7,705 nt of DNA from Clostridiales bacterium (GTDB taxonomy: Bacteria; Bacillota; Clostridia; Oscillospirales; Acutalibacteraceae). The notes beneath the pieces were generated by a model, which was given only the letters and a program-made list of their open reading frames with translations, made no database searches and had not been told where the DNA came from. The DNA lies in the NCBI GenBank assembly GCA_019417145.1, contig DXVY01000038.1, positions 3,089 to 10,793 of the forward strand, given 5' to 3'. A program made the position numbers and the translations under genes. Positions 1 to 5,944 of the stretch are shown piece by piece; position 1 is the first letter of the stretch, and each line of letters starts with the position of its first letter.

Positions 1-1064
1 TTACAGTGGAGGACGGGCAGATTTACGGCTTCCTGGGCCCCAACGGCGCCGGAAAATCCACCACCATGAATATCCTCACCGGATATATCTCCGCCACGTC
101 GGGCAGTGTCAAGATCGACGGCTACGACATTCTGGAAGACGCCAACGAGGCCAAGCGCCGGATCGGCTATCTGCCGGAGCATCCGCCCCTGTATCCCGAT
201 ATGACGGTCAAGGAATATCTGCACTTTATTTTCGACCTGAAAAAAGTGAAGCTGCCCCGGGATCCCCATATCAAAGAGGTTTGTCGCCTGGTCAGAATAG
301 AGGATGTCTATGAGCGGCTGATCCGGAACCTGTCCAAGGGTTTTCAGCAGCGGGTGGGCATCGCGCAGGCACTGATCGGCAATCCCGACGTGCTGGTTCT
401 AGACGAGCCCACGGTAGGTCTGGATCCCAAGCAGATCATTGAGATCCGCAATCTGATCCACCATCTGGGCCGTAATCATACGGTTATATTAAGCTCTCAT
501 ATTCTCCCCGAGGTCCAGGCGATATGCGAACGGATCGTCATCATCAACCGGGGCGTGATGATTGCCGACGATACGCCGGACAACCTCTCCAAACTACTGT
601 CCGACAATATTGTGCTCACCGTGCGGGTACAGGGCCCACGCGCCGACGTACAGCGACTGCTCACGGGAATCCCTGGCGTCAAGTCTGTCACCTTTATGGG
701 GCCCCGGGAGAATACGGCGTTTGAGTTCGCCGTGGAGCCCAAGGGAAAGGCCGACGTGCGGCGGGATATTTTTGAACGTCTGGCCGACCGGCACTGGCCG
801 CTGCTTATGCTTACGGCCAACCAGCTGTCCCTGGAGCAGGTATTCCTGCGCCTAACTGATGCGTCTGTGGACAGCAAGGCCCTGCGGGAACAGATGCGGG
901 GCAAGAAGGAGGAGCCGGAGGACGGAGCGGAAGAACCGGCCACCTCCCAGGACGATCCCGCCGCCTCTCAGGAAGAGTCGGCGCGTGCCGAGGAGCCCCA
1001 GGCGCCTGATAACCAAGAAACCATAAGCGCGGACGACAAAAGCGCAGAAGAGGGGGAGGACTGA
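1..1064 (+). CDS. ABC-2 type transporter ATP-binding protein, GldA/CcmA-like, with acidic C-terminal tail (5' partial)
   Basis: Cytoplasmic ATPase that would power the permease encoded next. Counting from the GTG at 6-8, all nucleotide-binding motifs are present: Walker A GPNGAGKST (residues 11-19), a Q-loop region GYLPEHPPLY (54-63) with Glu where Gln is usual, signature LSKGFQQR (109-116), Walker B VLVLDEP (129-135) with D-loop GLDP, and the switch His in SSHIL (163-167). An accessory domain follows and ends in LSLEQVFLRLTD (274-285), typical of ABC-2 ATPases. The GTG is almost certainly not the start: the frame stays open to the left edge (Thr-Val-Glu-Asp-Gly...), and the first beta strands before Walker A are missing, so roughly 20-30 residues lie outside the window. 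Residues about 297-352 form a low-complexity tail rich in Glu, Asp, Ala, Pro, Ser and Gln that ordinary family members lack. Stop TGA is 2 nt before the permease ATG. The Glu-containing Q-loop is, from memory, common in this subfamily and not a defect. Confidence 0.95.
   Translation, partial: TVEDGQIYGFLGPNGAGKSTTMNILTGYISATSGSVKIDGYDILEDANEAKRRIGYLPEHPPLYPDMTVKEYLHFIFDLKKVKLPRDPHIKEVCRLVRIEDVYERLIRNLSKGFQQRVGIAQALIGNPDVLVLDEPTVGLDPKQIIEIRNLIHHLGRNHTVILSSHILPEVQAICERIVIINRGVMIADDTPDNLSKLLSDNIVLTVRVQGPRADVQRLLTGIPGVKSVTFMGPRENTAFEFAVEPKGKADVRRDIFERLADRHWPLLMLTANQLSLEQVFLRLTDASVDSKALREQMRGKKEEPEDGAEEPATSQDDPAASQEESARAEEPQAPDNQETISADDKSAEEGED
1052..1060 (+). promoter_or_regulatory. Ribosome binding site of the permease gene
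   Basis: GGGGGAGGA lies inside the last codons of the ATPase gene, 6 nt before the ATG at 1067. Its place within the upstream reading frame, together with the 2-nt intergenic gap, points to translational coupling of ATPase and permease. Confidence 0.75.
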
Positions 1065-1066
1065 TC

Positions 1067-1804
1067 ATGTCGGCTATTTTTAGACGCGAATTTAGGTCAT
1101 ATTTCACATCTCCATTTGGATACGCCATCCTGGCCGCCTGTTTCTTTATTTTCGGCCTGCTTTTTACAGTACTGCTTGCCAGCGGAAACCAGACGCTGAG
1201 CACCGGCGCCGGCTCTCCGGACATATCGCTGATCTTTTCCGATATAATCATCGTCATTGTCATTATGATCGCCATAACGCCGGTCCTCACCATGCGGCTG
1301 CTGAGTGAGGAAAAGAGGCAAAAAACCGACCAGGTGCTGCTGACCTCCACCATCCGCCTTTCCTCCATTGTGCTGGGGAAGTTTTTCGCGGCCTTTTGCG
1401 TATATGCCATTGGCATTTCCATTACGCTGGTATATCAAATCATTTTGGCCTGCTACGGCACAGTGGATTGGATGGTATATCTGGACTGCGTACTGGGCGC
1501 CCTGCTGCTGGGCGGCGCTTTGATCGCCATTGGAGAATTCATTTCTTCTCTGACAGGCAGTTCGGTCATTTCCTTCGTATGCAGCATGGCCATTTCCCTG
1601 GTGCTTCTGGTGATCGATCTGGTCACCGCCTTTATCAACAATTCCATTCTTTCCACAATTGTTTCCTGGATTTCCTTTTACTCGCGCTACGTCGCCTTTA
1701 CCGGAGGCATTTTGGATTATTCCAACGCCGTGTTTTTCTTAAGCTTCATGGCCGTCTTCCTGTTTCTCACCGTCCGTGTGCTTGAGGCAAAACGGTGGGC
1801 ATAA
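1067..1804 (+). CDS. ABC-2 type permease, GldF-like
   Basis: Integral membrane subunit, 245 aa, about the usual length for this family. It begins with the characteristic cytoplasmic stretch IFRREFRSYFTSPFGYA, followed by about six hydrophobic segments (residues near 17-39, 54-75, 103-127, 138-160, 165-190 and 218-238). Between segments 2 and 3 lies the conserved cytoplasmic loop LTMRLLSEEKRQKTDQVLLT (74-93), matching the TMRLxxEExxxxTxELLLT pattern of GldF/NosY-type permeases and probably contacting the ATPase. The C-terminal part FYSRYVAFTGGILDYSNAVF (204-223) is also typical. The start is fixed by the ribosome binding site at 1052-1060. Only one permease gene is present, so a homodimer is expected. 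Substrate cannot be read from the sequence. Confidence 0.93.
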   Translation: MSAIFRREFRSYFTSPFGYAILAACFFIFGLLFTVLLASGNQTLSTGAGSPDISLIFSDIIIVIVIMIAITPVLTMRLLSEEKRQKTDQVLLTSTIRLSSIVLGKFFAAFCVYAIGISITLVYQIILACYGTVDWMVYLDCVLGALLLGGALIAIGEFISSLTGSSVISFVCSMAISLVLLVIDLVTAFINNSILSTIVSWISFYSRYVAFTGGILDYSNAVFFLSFMAVFLFLTVRVLEAKRWA

Positions 1805-1810
1805 AGGAGG
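1803..1810 (+). promoter_or_regulatory. Ribosome binding site of the GldG-like gene
   Basis: AAAGGAGG overlaps the TAA stop of the permease gene (1802-1804) and stands 9 nt before the ATG at 1820. It supports that start and suggests re-initiation after the permease stop. Confidence 0.8.
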
Positions 1811-1819
1811 GCCGAAAAG

Positions 1820-3391
1820 ATGAACAATAATCCGAGCCAAAAGTCTCGCCGCCGGATCCGTCTGCGGCACGGCAGCTACGCCCTGGCCATCACCTGTATC
1901 GTCATAGCCGCCGCCATTGTGATCAATGTCTTGGCTACCGCGCTAGCGGCCCGTTTTCCGCTGGATATCGATCTGACGGCCGACCAGACCTATTCCCTGT
2001 CCGACAAAAACGAGGAATATCTGCGGGAGGTATCGCGTCCCGTGACCCTGACGCTGTGCGCGGACGAGGATGATTACAGCAGCGGTCAGTATCTGAGCTA
2101 CTATTATAACGCGGTAGACACCACCGGCGAATATTACGCTCAGACCCTGTCTCTTCTAAAGGATTATCCCAAATACAACAGCAATATCCAGTTCCAATGC
2201 GCGGACCCGCAGCTCCCCTCCTTTTCCGATATTCAGCAGCGGTTCCCCAACCAGGATATCAACTACGGAGACTTGTTGGTAGAAAGCACCTTTGAGCTGA
2301 ACGGCCAGACCATCAGCCGGCAGAAGGTTATCAGCTTTGAAGACATGTATGAGTTGTATGATGCCACCGGTTACGCCGCCATGGGATATAGTTCCTACAC
2401 CATATCCGGTTCCAATCTGGAGACGGCGCTGACCTCGGCTATATACAGCGTCACTTCCGACAAGACCACCAAGGTGGGCTTTTTGGCCTCCCATTCCAAC
2501 GCGGAGGATGTGGCCAATCTTCAGACCGATCTGGAACAAAACAACTATGAAGTAACCACCATCGACAATCTGCTGTCCCAGGAGATTCCGGAGGACATGG
2601 ATATGTTGCTGATTACCGCTCCCACCAGTGATTTTTCCGGGGATGAACTCTCAAAAATAGACGATTTCCTGGACAACGACGGAAAGCGGGGCAAGGCGCT
2701 GCTGTTTTTCGCCGGCTCCGCATCCCCTGAACTGCCCAATCTGTATGACTTTTTGGATGAATGGGGCATTCATGTTTCCAGCGGCGTGCTGTACGAAACG
2801 TCGGATGCAAATTACGTGGGAGATCCCACCACCATTGGTCTGAGCAACGCTGGCAGCGATTACACATCGGGGGTAAACACCGCCTCCAACGTTCTGTATG
2901 TAGCCACCGGCTGCGTGCCCATGGAGATCGGTTTTGAATCCCAGGGCAATCGCACCACCACCGCGCTCATGTCCTCTTCTGATACCGTAGTGGTCCGTCC
3001 GGCAGGAGCGGGAGAGGAATGGTCCCCCTCCGGCAGCGGCGGCACAACTTATTCGGTGGGCATTATGTCCAAAGATACGATTTATGGGGAAAGCATGGCC
3101 GAGCTGCACAGCTATGTTGTGGCCTATGCTAGCACCGATTTGATCAGCAGCGCGTGGGATAACTATTCCTTTGTAAACAACAACGAGTTGGTGCTCAGCT
3201 CCATCAACGCCGCGGCCGGTCGGGAAGAGGATTCTATTACGATCACCGCCAAGGTCATCAGCCAGTCCGCCTTTGATATACCGGTGACTATGTTTGTCCT
3301 AATTACCGCCCTGATCGTATTTGCCTTTGTCTTGCCCGTTCTGTCGGTTGTTGTGGGTATTATCATATGGGTTAGGAGGAAAAACAGATGA
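1820..3391 (+). CDS. GldG-type ABC transporter auxiliary protein (ABC_transp_aux family)
   Basis: Membrane-anchored extracytoplasmic subunit, 523 aa. A short basic cytoplasmic N-terminus (KSRRRIRLRHG, residues 8-18) precedes transmembrane helix 1 (about 20-45). Next comes the family hallmark DLTADQTYSLSD (51-62), then a long soluble domain. Family-like segments include LETALTSAIYSVTS (200-213), a beta strand ending FLASHSNAED (221-230), and LLITAPTSDF followed by a Glu and IDDFL (263-284), a Rossmann-like layout. A second hydrophobic helix at about 488-516 ends in a basic WVRRKNR tail, so both ends should be cytoplasmic and the domain between them outside. The usual GHGE-like motif after the second strand is replaced by ASHSNAE. 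Its place between permease and DUF4340 gene matches GldF-GldG arrangements. Proposed role: an extracytoplasmic part of the transporter; the biochemical function is not known to me for Firmicutes. Confidence 0.9.
   Translation: MNNNPSQKSRRRIRLRHGSYALAITCIVIAAAIVINVLATALAARFPLDIDLTADQTYSLSDKNEEYLREVSRPVTLTLCADEDDYSSGQYLSYYYNAVDTTGEYYAQTLSLLKDYPKYNSNIQFQCADPQLPSFSDIQQRFPNQDINYGDLLVESTFELNGQTISRQKVISFEDMYELYDATGYAAMGYSSYTISGSNLETALTSAIYSVTSDKTTKVGFLASHSNAEDVANLQTDLEQNNYEVTTIDNLLSQEIPEDMDMLLITAPTSDFSGDELSKIDDFLDNDGKRGKALLFFAGSASPELPNLYDFLDEWGIHVSSGVLYETSDANYVGDPTTIGLSNAGSDYTSGVNTASNVLYVATGCVPMEIGFESQGNRTTTALMSSSDTVVVRPAGAGEEWSPSGSGGTTYSVGIMSKDTIYGESMAELHSYVVAYASTDLISSAWDNYSFVNNNELVLSSINAAAGREEDSITITAKVISQSAFDIPVTMFVLITALIVFAFVLPVLSVVVGIIIWVRRKNR
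3374..3380 (+). promoter_or_regulatory. Ribosome binding site of the DUF4340 gene
   Basis: AGGAGGA lies inside the end of the GldG-like gene, 7 nt before the ATG at 3388. That ATG shares the ATGA overlap with the upstream TGA stop (3389-3391), a classic coupled junction that fixes the start. Confidence 0.8.
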
Positions 3392-5106
3392 GCGATGCCC
3401 CGGAAAAAATGGAAAACGGCCTGCCCGGGACGCAGCCGGCCGAGAATACGGAAGCGGCCGCCGCGCCAGCGGAACCGGTCGAGCCGTCGGAGCAGCCCGA
3501 GTCCTCCGGCGAAATAGGGGAGGCGGAGCCGGCCCCATCGCCGGAACAGTCTGCGTCCGAGGGCTTCTCCACCATCTTTGACGCTCCGTCGCCCACCAAG
3601 GGCAAGGGCCCGAAAAAGTCCCCCAAGCACCGCATGCTCCGCAATGTCATTGCCGCCATCGTCATCCTTCTGGTGCTGGCGGGCGCGGTATTCGCAATCT
3701 ACCGGTTTGTCCCCGTACCGGAGGACGAGACGGTATCCGCTAGTTCCCAATCGGCGGTTCCGCTCATTTCTATGTCCACCACCGATGTAGCGCGGGTAGA
3801 CATTACCAACGAAACCGGCTCCTACGCCATCTATCCCACGGAGGACGAAACCGAGGGGGCCAGCACCAACGGTCTGGTTTGGCATATTGAAAACATTGCA
3901 GACGATTATCTGGACAACTACAGCATCAGCGGCTTAGCCGACGCCGTGGCCAGCGTACAGGCCATGCGCCGGATCGGCGAGGACAGCGATCTGGCGCAAT
4001 ATGGACTGGACCAGCCCCGGATCACCGCCACCGTCACCGGCAAGGACGAAGCCGACAGCTATGTTTTGTATTTTGGGGACGACGCGCCCAACGGTTCGGG
4101 CACTTACATGAAGCTGGGCCACAACTCGCAGATCTATCTGGCCACCACCTACCAGCGGGATATCTTTAACCGGGATAAGACCTTTTATGCCGACGTGAAT
4201 ATGGTCAACTCGGTGGCCCAAACCAGCGATAACAGCTCCTATTTTGACGAGAGCGGTCAACTCGCCTCCTTTGACCTGATCACTATCTCGGGCAAGGACC
4301 ATGCCCACACCATGGAGTTTATTCCCAACCCCTATGCGGAATCCTCCCTCATCCCCTATATAATGCGCAGTCCGGTGACCCAAAACGTCATGGGCGATGT
4401 GTTTGACAATGTATTCAAGGTGGTATCCTCCGGCCTGACGGCGGACGGCGCCTTCGCCTTCTATCCCACCGCCCAACAGATTGCCTCCTATGGCCTGGAC
4501 GATCCCGGCACCATTCTGCGTTACCAGGTGGGCGCTATCGACCTGACCCTGAAAATCGGCACGGCCACAGAGGACGGCTACTATCCCGTCATGGTCAACG
4601 ACCGGGAAATCATCTACAAGGTATCCACCTCGGCCATTCCCTTTGTCTCCTATGAAGCGGAGGATTATTTCAGCTCGGTGCTCTTTATGGACGACATCAC
4701 CTCGGTGCGATCCATCCAATTCCAGACCCCTGAAAGCAACCATCTCTACAGCCTAACCCACGGGGTGGATGAAAATGACGCGGCCACGCTGGAGGTAACC
4801 TGCGACGACAAGACCGTGAACACCTCTGATTTCCGCAATTTCTATCAGTATATGCTGCGTTGCCCGGCGTCCGATTTCACCCTGGATCCGGCGCCCGAAG
4901 GGGTGGAGCCCTCCCTGGTGCTCACCGTGAATTATCTGGACGAATCCCGTCCCTCTTTGGTGCTGCGCTTTGTCAAGCAGTCCGACCGGCGGTATCACCT
5001 GACGGTCAATGGAACGCCCTTGGGATTTGTTGCTGTCAACACGGTTGACGATCTCATAGGCTATGATCAGGATTGCTATAACGGCGTAACCATTCCCATG
5101 CCATAG
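3388..5106 (+). CDS. DUF4340 domain protein, single-pass membrane protein of the GldFG-like transport operon
   Basis: 572 aa. Residues 1-70 are a low-complexity cytoplasmic region rich in Ala, Pro, Glu and Ser. A basic patch (KGKGPKKSPKHRMLR, 71-85) then leads into one transmembrane helix (about 86-108), and the rest should lie outside the membrane. Two DUF4340-like units are visible: one around DLAQYGLDQPR with a following LYFGDD and a strand ending IYLA (201-252), and one around QIASYGLDDPG with LKIGTATEDGYYPV and IIYKV (364-412). The YGLDxP plus 'property of the exported value' layout is typical of DUF4340 proteins, which are commonly encoded beside GldG-type genes. The long acidic N-terminus is unusual; family members generally begin near the membrane helix. 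The 4-nt overlap with the preceding gene indicates a subunit of the same complex. Molecular role unknown; it may hold or guide an exported polymer or lipid-linked substrate, but that is guesswork. Confidence 0.88.
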   Translation: MSDAPEKMENGLPGTQPAENTEAAAAPAEPVEPSEQPESSGEIGEAEPAPSPEQSASEGFSTIFDAPSPTKGKGPKKSPKHRMLRNVIAAIVILLVLAGAVFAIYRFVPVPEDETVSASSQSAVPLISMSTTDVARVDITNETGSYAIYPTEDETEGASTNGLVWHIENIADDYLDNYSISGLADAVASVQAMRRIGEDSDLAQYGLDQPRITATVTGKDEADSYVLYFGDDAPNGSGTYMKLGHNSQIYLATTYQRDIFNRDKTFYADVNMVNSVAQTSDNSSYFDESGQLASFDLITISGKDHAHTMEFIPNPYAESSLIPYIMRSPVTQNVMGDVFDNVFKVVSSGLTADGAFAFYPTAQQIASYGLDDPGTILRYQVGAIDLTLKIGTATEDGYYPVMVNDREIIYKVSTSAIPFVSYEAEDYFSSVLFMDDITSVRSIQFQTPESNHLYSLTHGVDENDAATLEVTCDDKTVNTSDFRNFYQYMLRCPASDFTLDPAPEGVEPSLVLTVNYLDESRPSLVLRFVKQSDRRYHLTVNGTPLGFVAVNTVDDLIGYDQDCYNGVTIPMP

Positions 5107-5120
5107 GCTGCATATTAGAA

Positions 5121-5163
5121 GGGCCGCCTGTACAGCTTCTGTACAGGCGGCCTTTGATTTTTT
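5121..5163 (+). terminator. Rho-independent terminator of the ABC operon
   Basis: A perfect 14-bp GC-rich stem pairs 5122-5135 (GGCCGCCTGTACAG) with 5139-5152 around a CTT loop, extended by a G-T pair at 5121/5153. It is followed by TTTGATTTTTT (5153-5162). It begins 15 nt after the last stop codon of the + strand operon. The minus strand lacks a T-tract on its 3' side, so this acts mainly on the + strand. Confidence 0.92.
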
Positions 5164-5192
5164 CAAAAGGATGGCAGCGTTCCGAGTGCCAT
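5163..5192 (-). terminator. Weak candidate terminator of the gpr-spoIIP operon
   Basis: ATGGCA (5171-5176) and TGCCAT (5187-5192) can form a 6-bp stem with a 10-nt loop. Read on the minus strand, it is followed by CCTTTTG, a short T-tract, about 70 nt after the stop of the last minus-strand gene. The stem is short and the T-run has only four residues, so termination efficiency is doubtful. Confidence 0.3.
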
Positions 5193-5203
5193 GCTCTTTC
5201 CTT

Positions 5204-5238
5204 GAAGGGCGTCTTCGGGCCCTTTACAGGCGGCCCTT
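5204..5238. repeat. Hairpin plus second copy of a terminator arm
   Basis: AAGGGC (5205-5210) and GCCCTT (5219-5224) form a stem closing on a C-TTCG-G tetraloop with a 2-nt bulge. Directly next to it, TACAGGCGGCCCTT (5225-5238) is an exact reverse complement of 5119-5132, the left arm of the terminator. The right arm of that terminator (5142-5155) differs from this copy by one base. A 14-nt perfect match within about 100 nt is not expected by chance, so one copy probably arose by duplication. Confidence 0.6.
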
Positions 5239-5261
5239 GCTATCACGCCGATTATACCCGG

Positions 5262-5942
5262 TCATACCAATGCATGGAGCAGCCGGAGCAATAATCGGGG
5301 CACCCATTGGAGGAATTGGCAAATCAGCTGGACGGCCGGCCCGGCCAATTGCCAGATAACCTGGACGAGCCATTGCACGCCTGCCGGTAGCCGATCGGAC
5401 CGCAATACAAAATCGAAGATCCGTATTCCCCAGACGTTGTTCTCGGCAACTACGTCCAGCGGGGTGGTATAATCCGCAAACCCGTTGACCCGAACGGCCT
5501 CATAGGCCTGCCCCATCCCCCATAAAGCAAATAGTGGGCAGGCCAACAGTAAAGCCGTCAGGCCAAAGGATCGCAGAAAGGCACGCCGTTTTTCGGCCGG
5601 TCCAACGCGCCGCTGGCTTTGTTCCCATACCGCGGGCAGCCGCTCCAGATATAGTGGCGGCGGGCCGCAATCCTCCACGGCGATAGGGTTGCCCATCTTG
5701 ACACGAAAGGCCCGCCTCGCCGTGGTTTTGGCCTGCCGGCGCGCGGTCTCCTGTATTTTTCTTGTCCTGTGCGCTTCCAGCGCCCGCCGGCCTTTCGCCT
5801 GTCGTTTGGCCTGCGCCGCCGCTGATTTTTGCCGGCGCTCTATGGCTGCGTCTACCTGTTTTGCTATTTCCAGGCGATACTTCTCATCCCGCTTGTCTTC
5901 CTTCTTTTTTCTCTCCCGTTTGGGCAACGGCAAACGCCTCAT
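5262..5942 (-). CDS. Unknown basic membrane protein, translationally linked to spoIIP
   Basis: 226 aa, not recognised with certainty. Residues 1-82 are strongly basic (31 Lys/Arg against 10 Asp/Glu) and rich in Ala and Gln, and look like long helix or coiled coil. A linker with GPPPLYLERLP (93-103) follows, then a hydrophobic segment at about 122-144 (LTALLLACPLFALWGMG). By the positive-inside rule the N-terminus should be cytoplasmic. The segment GQAYEAVRVNGFADY (144-158) follows the membrane helix, and a second hydrophobic or amphipathic stretch rich in Trp, Leu and Gln lies at about 188-215. The ATG starts 2 nt after the spoIIP TAG. No good ribosome binding site precedes it, so expression probably depends on coupling to spoIIP. 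It occupies the slot of yqxA downstream of spoIIP in Bacillus subtilis, and the helix-GMGQAYE...NG pattern recalls YqxA/DUF3679 as I remember it. This is only a hypothesis. Confidence 0.75.
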   Translation of the reverse strand: MRRLPLPKRERKKKEDKRDEKYRLEIAKQVDAAIERRQKSAAAQAKRQAKGRRALEAHRTRKIQETARRQAKTTARRAFRVKMGNPIAVEDCGPPPLYLERLPAVWEQSQRRVGPAEKRRAFLRSFGLTALLLACPLFALWGMGQAYEAVRVNGFADYTTPLDVVAENNVWGIRIFDFVLRSDRLPAGVQWLVQVIWQLAGPAVQLICQFLQWVPRLLLRLLHALV

Positions 5943-5944
5943 TT

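Noticed and set aside
6..8. GTG as the start codon of the ABC ATPase
   Set aside because: The frame is open to the window edge, and the residues before Walker A required by the fold are missing; the GTG is the Val of an internal beta strand.
160..190. Glu in place of Gln in the ATPase Q-loop as a sign of inactivity
   Set aside because: GYLPE is, as far as I recall, the common form in this ABC-2 ATPase subfamily, and all other catalytic motifs are intact.
811..1438. Long minus-strand open frames opposite the ATPase tail and permease
   Set aside because: They lie opposite well-supported genes, have low-complexity products without recognisable motifs, and show no ribosome binding sites; shadows of GC-rich coding sequence.
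3163..3885. Minus-strand 240-codon open frame opposite the GldG/DUF4340 junction
   Set aside because: Gly/Arg-rich product antisense to a coupled gene junction with strong family evidence on the + strand.
3934..4743. Minus-strand 269-codon open frame opposite the DUF4340 gene
   Set aside because: Gly/Val/His-rich reverse-frame product with no domain motif; the + strand frame carries the DUF4340 repeats.
5171..5359. Small + strand open frame across the intergenic region into the unknown gene
   Set aside because: It crosses the hairpins, has no ribosome binding site, and overlaps the end of the minus-strand gene antisense.
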